A DNA stretch of 64,000 nt from Candidatus Leptofilum gracile (GCA_016713825.1 JADJOJ010000012.1:248001-312000), one strand, 5' to 3'. Numbered from the stretch's first letter, positions 43,546 to 53,198 are shown. Numbers and translations are program-made. The notes: generated from the sequence alone by a model not told the origin.

Positions 43546-43826
43546 TTGGCACTTCGCAGTGAGGCAACTAGGTTAAAGAGTGCCCAAATGGTGAACAGCA
43601 GCCAAACGGCCGTTTCCCACCAGCGGGCAGATGTGAAAATAAGTCCCAGCAAAATCAGCAAAAAACCAATCCAAAACAGCTGGGCATAGGGTGGCTTTTG
43701 GTAAATGTCTGAACGGGATTGTGCGCTGGTTTGGCCAAGCCAATAGACATAGCTGAACGTTCCTAGTAGTACGGCCGTTCCCAAAATCCAAAGCCCATTC
43801 GTCCAAACAGATCGCCAATCAATCAC
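43542..43826 (-). CDS. Small membrane protein, hypothetical
   Basis: A protein of about 94 residues with three hydrophobic segments (GLWILGTAVLLGTFSYVYWL; LFWIGFLLILLGLIF; ETAVWLLFTIWALFNLV). I place the start at GTG 43826 rather than the upstream ATG at 43844 because a TATACT box overlaps that ATG and ends exactly 8 nt before the GTG, the spacing seen at other leaderless genes here. It would be the first gene of the 36.6-43.8 kb operon. Function unknown. Confidence 0.65.
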   Translation of the reverse strand: MIDWRSVWTNGLWILGTAVLLGTFSYVYWLGQTSAQSRSDIYQKPPYAQLFWIGFLLILLGLIFTSARWWETAVWLLFTIWALFNLVASLRSAK

Positions 43827-43834
43827 GGCGAAAA

Positions 43835-43862
43835 AGTATAGCATATGTTAAAATCGCCACAA
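43835..43862 (-). promoter_or_regulatory. Promoter of the surface-polymer operon
   Basis: On the minus strand TTGTGG, a 16-nt spacer and TATACT, with GTG 8 nt downstream. It abuts the tandem repeat at 43863. Confidence 0.6.
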
Positions 43863-44084
43863 ACTAAGTGCTCTGTTAGCTAAATTCTTTTACAAGGCAA
43901 AACCAATCAGAGCAGTGGAAGCTTTGTGGGTTTTGCCAAAAACTTTACTAACAAAATTGCCTAACAAAGCACTAAGTGCGCTGTTAGCTAAATTCTTTTA
44001 CAAGGCAAAACCAATCAGAGCAGTGGAAGCTTTGTGGGTTTTGCCAAAAACTTTACTAACAAAATTGCCTAACAAAGCACTAAG
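43863..44084. repeat. 108-bp tandem duplication upstream of radA
   Basis: Two head-to-tail units (43863-43970 and 43971-44078) are identical except at one base near the junction (CTCTG against GCGCTG region), and the first six bases of a third follow. Each unit contains the arms GGCAAAACC and GGTTTTGCC. It is followed by two AAACCTGNCAGGTTT palindromes at 44090-44146. The region is open in frame with radA but is not coding-like. Confidence 0.85.
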
Positions 44085-44169
44085 CGCCGAAAAACCTGGC
44101 AGGTTTCCTCATGGCGCAACTTGCTTTGCAAAAAAACCTGTCAGGTTTGGTGAACACGAGGAAACAACT

Positions 44170-45549
44170 ATGGCCAAAACCCGATCCCGCTATGTGTGCA
44201 GCAACTGTGGCCGCGTAACGGCCGCTTACGTGGGGCGCTGTCCCAAGTGCGGCGAATTCGCCACAATGGAAGAGGAACTGCTGGTGACCGAAGCGCCGCC
44301 CAGCCAGCGCAACCGCCGTGCCGCCGGGCTAAGCGACAGCCAGCCCCAGCGCCTGGCCGAAATTACTGCCGATGGTTTTGAGCGGCTGCCGCTGCCCTTG
44401 TTGGAATTTAGCCGCGTGCTGGGGGGCGGCATCGTGCCTGGCTCGCTGGTGCTCGTGGGTGGGGATCCGGGAATCGGTAAATCCACGCTGCTGCTAGACG
44501 TATCGGCGTTGGCCGCCAACGCACATGGCACCACGCTCTATGTCTCCGGCGAAGAGAGCAGCCGCCAAATTAAGATGCGCGCCGACCGGCTGGGCATCAC
44601 CGCCAATGATTTATATTTGGTGACAGAGACGAAGCTGCAAGCAATTATGACCCACGTGGAGCAGCTTCAGCCGACGCTGGTGATTGTAGACAGTATCCAA
44701 ACCACCTTTGCCGAGGATTTGACCTCGGCGGCGGGCAGCGTAAGCCAGGTGCGGGAATGCGCCAGCCGCTTTCAAGAGCTGGCTAAAACGTCGGGCGTCG
44801 CTGTGTTTTTGGTGGGGCACGTCACCAAAGAGGGCACCATCGCCGGGCCGCGCGTTCTGGAGCATATTGTGGACACTGTTTTGTATTTGGAAGGGGATCC
44901 GTTCCACCGTTACCGCCTGCTGCGCAGCGTGAAGAACCGGTTTGGGGCCACCAGTGAGGTAGGCGTGTTTGAGATGGTAGAAAAGGGCATGGTTGAGGTG
45001 CCCAATCCGTCGGAGGCGTTTTTGGCGGAGCGGCAAATCAATGCCCCTGGCTCTACCATTGCCGTGACGATGGAGGGGACGCGGCCGCTGCTGGTGGAGG
45101 TGCAGGCGCTGGCCAGTTCTACCACTTTTGCCAACCCGCGCCGCACGGCCAATGGGATTGATTACAACCGGCTTTTGTTGATTACGGCCGTTCTTACCCG
45201 CCGCGTCCGTATGAAATTGCACGACAAAGATGTGTTTGTGAATGTGATTGGCGGCTTGCAAATTGATGAACCCGCCGCCGATCTGGCCATCGCTGTTTCC
45301 ATTGCCAGCAGCGTGAAAGACCAGGCGGTTCATGCCGATATGGCCTTTGTGGGCGAGGTGGGGTTGAGTGGCGAACTGCGGGCGGTGAGTCAGCTAGAAG
45401 CGCGGTTGAAAGAGGCGCTCAAGCTGGGCTTTAAGCGGTGTCTCATCCCCAAAACAGCCCAGCGCCGCCTGGTGGATCCGCCGAAGGAGTTGGAGTTGGT
45501 GGGCTGCCGCAATTTGGCCGAAGCGATTGATGCGGCGTTGATTAAGTAG
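44170..45549 (+). CDS. radA: DNA repair protein RadA
   Basis: RecA-related recombination protein of 459 residues that promotes branch migration. The N-terminal zinc finger has Cys10, Cys13, Cys24 and Cys27. The Walker A motif GGDPGIGKST is at 97-106, followed by YVSGEES and the RadA-specific KNRFG motif near 255. The C-terminal 170 residues form the Lon-protease-like domain. I use the ATG at 44170 (MAKTRSRY), preceded by GAGGAAACAACT, instead of the far-upstream in-frame start, which only translates the tandem repeat. It stands alone between two repeat arrays. Confidence 0.96.
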   Translation: MAKTRSRYVCSNCGRVTAAYVGRCPKCGEFATMEEELLVTEAPPSQRNRRAAGLSDSQPQRLAEITADGFERLPLPLLEFSRVLGGGIVPGSLVLVGGDPGIGKSTLLLDVSALAANAHGTTLYVSGEESSRQIKMRADRLGITANDLYLVTETKLQAIMTHVEQLQPTLVIVDSIQTTFAEDLTSAAGSVSQVRECASRFQELAKTSGVAVFLVGHVTKEGTIAGPRVLEHIVDTVLYLEGDPFHRYRLLRSVKNRFGATSEVGVFEMVEKGMVEVPNPSEAFLAERQINAPGSTIAVTMEGTRPLLVEVQALASSTTFANPRRTANGIDYNRLLLITAVLTRRVRMKLHDKDVFVNVIGGLQIDEPAADLAIAVSIASSVKDQAVHADMAFVGEVGLSGELRAVSQLEARLKEALKLGFKRCLIPKTAQRRLVDPPKELELVGCRNLAEAIDAALIK

Positions 45550-45560
45550 GTGGCTGGGGG

Positions 45561-45895
45561 AGACCTGACAGGTTTACTGAGTACCTGGTTGGCAAGGTTT
45601 GTGGGTGGGACACACGAGTTTTTTGGTGTAGGTTGTTGGGAGACCTGACAGGTTTCTGAGTATCTAGTTGGTAAGGTTCGTGGGTAGGACGCACGAGTTT
45701 TTTGGTGCAGGTTGTTCGTAAACCTGTCAGGTCTGCTAGGTATTTGGTTGGCAAGGTTCGTGGGTAGGACGCACGAGTTTTTTGGTGCAGGTTGTTGGGA
45801 GACCTGACAGGTTTACTGAGTACCTGGTTGGTAAGGCTCGTGAGTGGGACACACGAGTTTTTTGGTGTAGGTTGTTCGTAAACCTGTCAGGTCTG
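45561..45895. repeat. 80-bp tandem array with alternating palindrome orientation
   Basis: Four units of about 80 bp follow radA. Each boundary carries a 15-bp element, AGACCTGACAGGTTT at 45561, 45641 and 45800 but its exact reverse complement AAACCTGTCAGGTCT at 45720 and 45880. The intervening body of about 65 bp (containing GGTTGGCAAGGTTCGTGGGT and CACGAGTTTTTTGGTG) keeps one orientation throughout. So only the palindromic core flips. No cas genes are nearby and the body is conserved, so it is not CRISPR. Confidence 0.85.
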
Positions 45896-45907
45896 GGTAG
45901 ATTGCGG

Positions 45908-46363
45908 TTAGTTGTCGCGGATTTCGGCCGTTACTTCCAGCTCGCCCGCGTTTTCAAACGTTAGCGTGAGCGGAATTTCGGTGCCAGCTTCAAAATCAAC
46001 TTGTTTCATCATGCACATGACGTGCAGGCCGCCCGGCTTTAGCTCGGCGCTGCCGCCGGCGGGCACGGGAATGGAGCCGCCTTCAACCGGGCGCATCCCC
46101 ATCACGCCTTCCCCCTTGTCGTACATTTCGTGTAGCTCCACCATGCCGCAGGCGTCGGTGCTGGCAGCGAGCAGCGTGTCGTCTTCGCTGCCGTTGTTGG
46201 TGAGCATCATGTAAAACGCGCCGTTTTCGGCGGCGGCGGGGGAGGTGCGCCCCCAGGGGTCGGTGACGGTAATGCTTTCATCTGTGCTGCTGCCACAGGC
46301 AACGGCCGTAAATCCCAGGGCTAATAACAATAACATAGCGAGCAAAAAGGTTGCTTTTTTCAT
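45908..46363 (-). CDS. PCu(A)C copper chaperone lipoprotein
   Basis: A 151-residue periplasmic-side copper carrier (PF04314). The signal peptide ends in a lipobox (FTAVAC, Cys23). The copper motif H-x-M plus downstream M and H-x-M is present: VELHEMYDKG near 78, GVMGMRPVEGG, and GGLHVMCMM near 113. Members deliver Cu(I) to the CuA site of cytochrome oxidase, implying aerobic or microaerobic respiration. GGAGAG precedes the ATG. No sco gene is adjacent; a small membrane protein follows upstream. Confidence 0.92.
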   Translation of the reverse strand: MKKATFLLAMLLLLALGFTAVACGSSTDESITVTDPWGRTSPAAAENGAFYMMLTNNGSEDDTLLAASTDACGMVELHEMYDKGEGVMGMRPVEGGSIPVPAGGSAELKPGGLHVMCMMKQVDFEAGTEIPLTLTFENAGELEVTAEIRDN

Positions 46364-46459
46364 TTGTTTCTCTCCGGTTTTTTTGTTGAGGCAGAAAATA
46401 TTTCCGCCAGCTTGAAGGGTAGATTATCAGATTTTGTGAACTTTTTAGGCGAACAGTTG

Positions 46460-46762
46460 CTAAAACCGGGCGTCACGAGGCGGTGGGGCGGGAGGCAGCA
46501 GGTAAAGTTCCTGAGGGGTGCGGTGTTGGGGATTTAACCAGCAGATGACGGTTAGCACGACGATGAGGGTCAGGACAGTTGTGACAGGCTGGACGAAATT
46601 GGATTGTACGGCCGTTCCCCCCAAGTTCGTCTCGCAGGGCATCTGCAAATGGTCGGGGGCAACCGTCTGGCAGCCAAAGCTAGACAACGGTGACCCCACC
46701 AGCATCACAGTAAGCAGCAGCAAGGCCAAAATGGCGTCCAGGGTTTTTGTTGCGTCGCGCAT
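46460..46762 (-). CDS. Small two-helix membrane protein, hypothetical
   Basis: A 100-residue protein with helices at about 9-26 (LDAILALLLLTVMLVGS) and 60-77 (VTTVLTLIVVLTVICWL) and a loop containing two cysteines. The tail is Pro-rich. No family is recognised. It lies about 95 bp upstream of the copper chaperone gene on the same strand and might share its transcript; a link to copper or oxidase assembly is only a guess from position. Confidence 0.55.
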   Translation of the reverse strand: MRDATKTLDAILALLLLTVMLVGSPLSSFGCQTVAPDHLQMPCETNLGGTAVQSNFVQPVTTVLTLIVVLTVICWLNPQHRTPQELYLLPPAPPPRDARF

Positions 46763-46843
46763 CGCCCGGATTATAACAAATGGGGCCTGGCCAAAAATTT
46801 TGGTTTCTTGAGGAAAATTGATCTCTACCCAGAGCTCGACAGA

Positions 46844-48712
46844 TTAGCCTCGACGGGCCACGACGACCAGGATGGCGCTGGCGACGAGCAAAACCGCTAC
46901 CGCGCCGATGAGCAGCCAGAGTAAATTGCTGGTTTGTTGAATGGGATCGGCGGGAATGGGGGTGGGTACGGCCGTTTCCACCAGACTCGCTTCACTTGCA
47001 ACGGCGGCAATTTGTTGGGTCGGAACGGCCGTTGGCTCTGGTGAGTTGGTCGGCGTGGGGGATGGCGTAGCGGTTGGTTCCGGTTCGGCCGTGGGTGACG
47101 CGATCACCGTCACTTCAATCACGCTTAGCCCCAGCTCTGGGTCTTCCGACGAGCCGCCGATGGTGGCCGGTTGGGGGCGCTGCCCCACCACCAGCTCTTG
47201 CCCCAGTTGTAGCAAGGCACCTTCAGCCAGCCCGCTAATTTCGTATAGCTCCTCTAACGTTAGCTCGTAGGTGGCGGCGATGAGCAGCAGCGTATCCCCG
47301 CTGCCCACGATGTGCACAATGGTGCCGTCTGGCTTGACGCGGGCGTCGGGGAAGCCTGCCAGCGGCGTAGAGCCATCGGGCAGCACGGTGTAGCCGATGA
47401 TGAGCGTCTGCCCCACAGAGAGCAGGCTGTTGGGGAGTAAATTGTTCCAGGCGTACAAATTTTCTAGCGAGACGTCGTACTGGGCAGCCAGGTTGATGAG
47501 GGTGTCGCCAGATTGAACGGTGTAGAGGATACGGCCGTCTGGCTGTGCCGTGGGTGAAGCGAGTGGCGTCGGGCTGGGCGGCGGCGTGGCGGTTTGGGTG
47601 GGCGTGGGCGATGGCCCCGGTGTGACTGTTGCGGCTGGGGGCAAGGTGGCTGTTGCGGTGGCGTTGGGATCAGCCGTGGGCGGTGGCGGTGGCAAGGTGG
47701 GCGGCGGCGGGGCGGCGATGCTGCCACTTTTGTAGGCTGAACTTAATTCGGCCGTCAGCTGCAAATAAAAGTTGCCATATTCCACGCTTGGCTCGATCTG
47801 GCTGCCCTCGACCCATTCGTTAAACGAGGTGATGATGAGCATGTCTGGGACGCTGGCCGCCGCGCCACCGAAGGTAGAGCGGTAAAAATCGCCGTTGGCC
47901 CGATCACGCGGGGCGGTGCTAGAGCCAATCAGGCTGGCGTCCCAGCCGGGCATGGCGGTGGCCACCCAATATTTGTAGCCGCCGTACGTTTGGGCGGCGG
48001 CGCGGGTGTTGGCAGCCCAGGTAGCGGCCGTTCCCGCCGGGTTTCCCGACCAGGCAATGTTGTACAGGTGCAGGCCGTCGAAGGCGTCCAGGTAGGTGGT
48101 GTCGCCGCCTTCAGCAATCCAGATGCTGTTGCGGTCTGGGTCTACGGTGTTGCGAATGACCACCCAATCGGCTGGCGACAAAATCCAGTTGGCCCAGAAA
48201 AAAATGACTGGCTTGCCGTCTACGCGCAGGTAGGCGGGATGCTGGGCGTGGGTGCTGAGCAGGGTGCGCAGGGCGTTGATCCGGTCGTCGTTGCTGCCAA
48301 AAAACGGGCTGGCGGTTTCAAAATCAACGGCCGCTTTAAACCCCACGGCGGAGGCAACATTTAGCAATGTTTGGAAGTTGGGTTCGGTTTGGTTGTTGGT
48401 GGTTTCTGGCCCGTACCAGCTTTGCACAAAGCCATCAATACCCGCGGATTTTGCCTCGTTGACGTGGCGTTGGATGGTGCCGCTGTCGCTGGAAAAGTAG
48501 GTGGTGGCTGGGGTGAAGGGGGTGAGGCCGGGGCCAAAGCTGCTGGGGCTGTACCAGGCGTAGTAAAAAGCGAGAACCAGGCGGGTTTGCCCCTGAGCGG
48601 CGGCGGGTTCGGCTGGTTTTTGGCTGCGGCTGAGCAGGGGGAGCAGCAAGCAGGTCAGCAGGAGTAACCCGGTGTGCCAGCGGCGGGAATGTCGTTTTGG
48701 GTTAGAAATCAT
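46844..48712 (-). CDS. GH99-like protein with two LysM domains and anchor
   Basis: A 622-residue surface protein. After a signal peptide, residues 45-330 form a barrel related to GH99/GH71-type hydrolases: FYYAWYSPSSFGPG near 49, GIDGFVQSWYGPE near 92 and ITSFNEWVEGSQIEPS near 293, which carries the conserved acidic residues. Two LysM domains follow (about 398-445, TVQSGDTLINLAAQY; and about 468-515, IVGSGDTLLLIAATY), then a Thr/Pro-rich linker and a C-terminal helix ending VVVARRG. It likely cleaves or binds mannose- or glucose-containing glycan at the surface; substrate unknown. A TATAAT box ends 8 nt before the ATG. Confidence 0.85.
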   Translation of the reverse strand: MISNPKRHSRRWHTGLLLLTCLLLPLLSRSQKPAEPAAAQGQTRLVLAFYYAWYSPSSFGPGLTPFTPATTYFSSDSGTIQRHVNEAKSAGIDGFVQSWYGPETTNNQTEPNFQTLLNVASAVGFKAAVDFETASPFFGSNDDRINALRTLLSTHAQHPAYLRVDGKPVIFFWANWILSPADWVVIRNTVDPDRNSIWIAEGGDTTYLDAFDGLHLYNIAWSGNPAGTAATWAANTRAAAQTYGGYKYWVATAMPGWDASLIGSSTAPRDRANGDFYRSTFGGAAASVPDMLIITSFNEWVEGSQIEPSVEYGNFYLQLTAELSSAYKSGSIAAPPPPTLPPPPPTADPNATATATLPPAATVTPGPSPTPTQTATPPPSPTPLASPTAQPDGRILYTVQSGDTLINLAAQYDVSLENLYAWNNLLPNSLLSVGQTLIIGYTVLPDGSTPLAGFPDARVKPDGTIVHIVGSGDTLLLIAATYELTLEELYEISGLAEGALLQLGQELVVGQRPQPATIGGSSEDPELGLSVIEVTVIASPTAEPEPTATPSPTPTNSPEPTAVPTQQIAAVASEASLVETAVPTPIPADPIQQTSNLLWLLIGAVAVLLVASAILVVVARRG

Positions 48713-48720
48713 AGGTGGAG

Positions 48721-48749
48721 ATTATAGCTTTGTGCGTATTCTCTGCCAG
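48721..48749 (-). promoter_or_regulatory. Promoter of the GH99-like gene
   Basis: On the minus strand a CTGGCA-like -35, a 17-nt spacer and TATAAT, with ATG exactly 8 nt downstream and no ribosome site, so a leaderless mRNA is predicted. Confidence 0.55.
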
Positions 48750-48823
48750 TTTGGGGTGGGGAACGGCCGTAATCATTCATCAAAAACCCAGGCATCGTCC
48801 AGCGGACAGAGTGTAAAAATAAG

Positions 48824-48852
48824 TTGACGATATTTCGCGAATTCCCTACAAT
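48824..48852 (+). promoter_or_regulatory. Promoter of the nucleoside ABC operon
   Basis: TTGACG, a 17-nt spacer and TACAAT. The leader of about 105 nt ends with a strong AGAAGGAGG ribosome site. A second -10-like TATACT occurs near 48938. Confidence 0.65.
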
Positions 48853-48963
48853 CTCTCAACTTCGTAAAAACGCCTAAGTGTGAAGAGAACGGCCGTAAAG
48901 CACAACAACAAGTTGTCAAAAACGTAGCTCCCATTTTTTATACTGTTCAATTGAAGAAGGAGG

Positions 48964-50311
48964 ATGATCATGTTCAGCAAATTCTTGTCCAAGGAAGACC
49001 GCAGGCTACCCCGTATGCTCTGGCTGCTTCTGCTGCTGGTGCTATCTCTGGCGATGACCCAGTGCACCTCTTCAGATAGTGGTGACGCTGAGGAGACCAG
49101 CGATACCGCAGACACCACAGAGTCAACCGATTCCGCCGACGCCGACGCCAGCGATGGTGCCGCCGATGCCAGCGATGACATTACTCTGGCTATCCTGCAT
49201 TTTAGCGTCATCGAAGGCACCACCTGGTCTGGTGCGCACGATCGTGCAGGCGAACGTTTGGCCGAAAAGTACGACAACGTGAATTATGTATTCCGTGAAG
49301 AAGTTGGCCCAGATCTCACCGTTCCCTACGGTGAAGAGCTGATTTCGGCTGGTGCCGACATCGTGATCGGCAATGCCGAATTTATGGGCTTGCCGCTGCA
49401 AGACATCACCGAAAAATACCCCGATGTCTATTTTGGCTCCATCATTGCCAGCGATCTGGCCACCGAGCGCAACTTTATCCGCCTCTTCCCGCGCCAATAC
49501 CAGGCCCTTTACCTGGAAGGCCTCATTGCCGGTGCGCTCACCGAAACGGGCAACATCGGTATCGTTTCGGCCTTCCCCTCTGTGCAGGTGATTCGCCGCA
49601 CCAATGGCTTTGTTTTGGGCGTGCAGGATGCCGCTGAAATATTGGGCAAAGATATCAATATCTACGTCCGTTATGCTGGCGATTGGTTCTTGCCACCGGA
49701 AGAGCGCGGTATTGCGGAAACGTTGATCAGCGAATACAACGTGGACGTGATTACCCAGCAAACCGACTCCGGTTCACCGCTGGATGTGGCTGTGGAGCAG
49801 GGCATCTGGTTTGTGGGTAAGGATATGGACATTGTGGGCTTCTACGGTTGGGCCGATACCAACACCGTGGCTGTGTCCTTCGATACGCGCTGGGAAGTTC
49901 TGTACGACAGTATGATTCAAGATTTCATGGCTGGCGAACAAAATCCTGAGACGGTTTTGTACCTGGGTATGGAAAGCTCCATTACGTTGGCAGACGGCAC
50001 AGAAATTCCCACGGTAGACATCATGAACGATGGCAAGGTGGGCCTCGACGCCATCAGCCCCTGCCGCGCTGCCGTTGATTCCGCAGGAGATTTTGGACCT
50101 GGTAGAGCAGCGCCGCGAGCAGATGATTGCTGGCGAATGGGACCCATTCACCGAGCACGCCTTTATCAGCAATGGCACTGGCCTGGAACTGGAAGGGCTG
50201 CCTATTCCAGCGGCTGGTGAGGAAGTAAAACCTGCTGGTGAGGAACCCACGGCCGAATGGCTACTCTCTGAGTTTAACTTTGACCTGCAAGGCGTGACGA
50301 TTTTGGAGTAG
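48964..50311 (+). pseudogene. BMP-family nucleoside-binding lipoprotein, one frameshift
   Basis: Substrate-binding lipoprotein of the basic membrane protein/PnrA family, about 448 residues if repaired. The lipobox is LAMTQC, followed by an Asp/Thr/Ser-rich linker. The body has WSGAHDRAGERLAEKY, the GADIVIGNAEFMG region and GLIAGALTETGNIGIVSA, as in ABC purine-nucleoside binders. The frame breaks at about 50060 in the run AGCCCCTGCC: the first frame continues as nonsense, while the correct C terminus (PQEILDLVEQRREQMIAGEW) lies in the other frame. One missing C repairs it. It starts a four-gene transporter operon. It could be a functional gene with a sequence error. Confidence 0.85.
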
Positions 50312-50349
50312 TAGAGATCCGATATCGGTGTTATTGCTTTTAAGAATAT

Positions 50350-50378
50350 GATGAGGCTCCCATTCTGGGGGCCTCATC
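50350..50378. promoter_or_regulatory. Hairpin between binding-protein and ATPase genes
   Basis: GATGAGGCTCCC and GGGGGCCTCATC form a strong stem without a following T run. Such stems often protect the upstream mRNA and lower expression of the downstream ABC genes. Confidence 0.65.
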
Positions 50379-50402
50379 GCTTATCAATTACAAAGGCTTA
50401 TT

Positions 50403-51965
50403 GTGCTACTGCAACAGTTAAAACCCGGCGATACGGTTCTAGAAGCCAGGGGGATCACCAAGCGCTTCCCCGGCGTGGTGGCCAACGACAATATTGACTT
50501 TGCCATCAAGGTCGGCGAAATACACGCCATTTTGGGCGAAAATGGTGCGGGCAAATCCACCCTGATGAAAATTTTGTTTGGCCAGTACCAACCAGACGAA
50601 GGTGAAATTTTTCTGGCTGGCGAGAAAGTGAAATTTAGTTCCCCCATCGACGCCATCGACCGTGGCATCGGCATGGTGCACCAGCATCGCAAACTGGTTC
50701 CCGCCCACACCGTCATCGAAAATATCATTTTGGGGCACCCGCGTGCCGGGAAAATCTTAGATTACCGGCGCACCACTCGCGAAATCCACGACCTGTGCGA
50801 CAAGTTTGGCTTTTCAATTGACCTGAAGGCCAAAGTGTGGCAGCTGTCTGAAGGCGAAAAGCAGATCGTAGAAATTCTCAAGGCGCTTTATCGTGGGGCT
50901 GAACTGCTGATCATGGATGAGCCAACGGCCGCTTTAACCCCCCATCGAAACAGAAAAATTACTCACCTCTATTGAGGCGATGGCCAAAGATAACGTGGCG
51001 ATTGTGCCCTTTATCACCCACAAACTGCCCATCGTGCTGCGCATCAGCCACCGCATTACGGTTTTGCGACGGGGCAAAATGGTTTCTTGCATCGAGACAA
51101 AACACGCTACGGAAAAACGCTGGCCACGGAATTGGTGGGCCGGGAAGTGCTGTTTAACGTTCAGCGCGCCAAAGCGCCCAAGGGTGACACAATCCTTCAG
51201 GTGGAGAACCTGGTGGCCCAAAGCGACAAAGGGGTGCAGGCTCTGGAAGGGGTTTCCTTTTCGATGCGCGAAGGGGAGATTTTTGGCATTGCTGGTGTTT
51301 CTGGCAACGGGCAGCGGGAGCTGGTGGAATGTCTGGCTGGCTTGCGCGATGTGGTAGCGGGCAAGATTACGCTGGACGGAAAAGGGATCACCAACGCCTC
51401 TAGCTACGCTCGCTGGAAGGCGGGGCTGGGTTACATTCCCGCCGATCGCAACCATTTGGGCTCGATTGCTGATTTTTCGCTCGTGGAAAACATGACGATG
51501 AACTATTACTTCGACGAGCAGTTTCAGCACCGGGGCACGCTGGATTACCACAAAATTCGCCAGTTAACTGATGAGGTGATTTCTGAATATGCGGTAAAAA
51601 CGCCCAATGCAGACGTGAAGGCGAAAAATTTGTCTGGGGGCAACTTGCAGAAGCTCATTTTGGCGCGGGTGCTTTCCCGCAACCCGCGTCTGGTCATTGC
51701 CGATTTGCCGTCGCAGGGGTTGGATATTGGGGCGATTGAGTTTGTGCGGAATAAGTTGAATGAGGCGAAGTTTAAGAAAGCGGCCGTTCTGCTCATCTCT
51801 GAAGATTTAGACGAAATTTTTTCCTTGTGTGACTGGATTGCCCCCATTTACGAAGGTCGCCTTATGGGCATTATTCCAGTCGAAGCCGCGCACCGGGAAG
51901 CCGTGGGTGCGATGATGGCGGGCATTGAAATGGCAGATATTGAGGCAGTAGGAGACAACCCATGA
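50403..51965 (+). pseudogene. Sugar/nucleoside ABC ATPase, two frameshifts
   Basis: Two-module ABC ATPase (RbsA/NupA-like), about 520 residues if repaired. Module 1 has ILGENGAGKSTLMKI, QLSEGEKQIVEI and LLIMDEPTAALTP. The frame then breaks in CCCCCC at about 50940 (one extra C), continues as IETEKLLTSIEA in another frame, and breaks again in the A run at about 51108. Module 2 from 51110 has IAGVSGNGQRELVE and NLSGGNLQKLILARVLS, with the degenerate features usual for these proteins. Its stop overlaps the permease start (ATGA). The rest of the protein is well conserved, so recent damage or sequence error is more likely than old decay. Confidence 0.85.
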
Positions 51966-53099
51966 GAGTCGGCAGCTATCGCTTGGAATTGGTGAAACGG
52001 ACGGTGTTAAAGCCGTGGCAGGCGCTATTGAACGCGGTTTTGGCCATTTTAGCGGCGCTGTTTTTGTTTGGCTTTATCTTTATTTTGGCGGGCAATAGCC
52101 CGGTTGATGCCTACCGGCAAATTTTCGACTATGCCTTTTTCAACGAGTTTGGTTTGCCGCTGACGCTGAATCGCTTTGTATTCCTGCTGCTTTGTACCTA
52201 CGCCTTTATCATCCCTTTCCGGGCTGGACTGTGGAATATTGGCATGACGGGGCAGCTGTACACGGGGGCATTGACGGCTTATGCGGTCTTTTATGCCTTT
52301 GGCGTCAATCAGCTCAATGCGGCGCATCCGCCAGCCATTTTGCTGCTGCCGTTGGCTTTATTGGGAGCGGCCGTTGGCGGGGCGTTGATTGGGGCAATTG
52401 CAGGCTACCTGAAGGGGAAATACAACACCAATGAAATTGTGGTCACGATGATGCTGAACTTCATGGCCTACTGGTTTGTCTCTTTCATGATTAAAGATGG
52501 GGGCATTTTTTATGAATGCGGGCGGGCGAGGTGAGAGCTTTGAACTGCCCGACGCCTTCCACATGCCGCTGTTGTTTGATGTGCCCATCACCATTTTTAT
52601 TGCACTTTTTGCAGGCCTGTTTTTATATTACCTCTTTGCTCGGATGCGGCTGGGGTTTGAGATTCGGGCGTATGGGCAAAACCCAAATGCAGCTGCCTAT
52701 GCCGGCATTAGCCGCTTTCGCGTGCCGATTATTGTGTTTGTACTGGGTGGCGTGTTGGCTGGTTTGGCTGGATACCATTACTTTGCGGCCGTTCCGGGTG
52801 TGTACAAAATTGCCCGCAACTACGCCTTTTTTGGCGACATTGCGTTTTACGGCATCATTTGCGGCCTTATTTCGCAGGGCAATCCGCTGGGGGCGGTGCC
52901 GGTGGCCTTTTTGTTTGGCGGGTTGTCGGTAGGCGGCCGTTTTGTGCAGGGCGCGTTGGGTATGAGCTTTGGCGTCGATTATGCCCTGTTGGGTGTGCTG
53001 ATGATTACCCTCGTCGCTTTCCAATTTTTCTATCGCTACAAAATCGCCGTGGTTAAGTTGGACACCCTTGGAACAAGAGCCGTTTCGTCTACGGATTAA
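51962..53099 (+). pseudogene. ABC permease 1 (BPD_transp_2 family), one frameshift
   Basis: Permease of the nucleoside transporter, about 378 residues if repaired. The first part carries helices around AFIIPFRAGLWNIGMTGQLY and the EIVVTMMLN motif typical of PF02653 permeases. The frame breaks near 52498-52510, within GGGGGCATTTTTT, where the second part (AGGRGESFELPDAFHMP) continues in another frame to the end. The product would have about eight to nine helices. GCGGCCGTT words occur here but ACGGCCGT does not. It is separated from the second permease by a repeat. Confidence 0.82.
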
Positions 53100-53102
53100 A
53101 AT

Positions 53103-53182
53103 TAGGGTTGAGAGGAGATTAAAGATTGGAGATTGGAGATTAAAGACTAATTTAATCTCCAATCTCCAATCTCCAGTCTCCA
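53103..53182. repeat. GGAGATT short-word inverted repeat
   Basis: GAGGAGATTAAAGATTGGAG and its continuation face AATCTCCAATCTCCAATCTC, a hairpin of over 25 bp between the two permease genes. Same family as 22336-22390. Confidence 0.75.
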
Positions 53183-53198
53183 CATAAAAAGTTGGAGA

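Noticed and set aside
43863..44084. Possible integron attC sites
   Set aside because: GCCTAAC fits the left core but the right core GTTAGCT does not match GTTRRRY, spacing is wrong, and there is no integrase or cassette.
43915..44169. N-terminal extension of RadA
   Set aside because: It translates the 108-bp tandem repeat; the zinc finger starts right after the ATG at 44170, which has a good ribosome site.
45542..45754. 70-codon minus-strand ORF in the tandem array
   Set aside because: It only translates the 80-bp repeat units and has no ribosome site or family.
45561..45895. Possible CRISPR array
   Set aside because: The supposed spacers are conserved between units and no cas genes are present.
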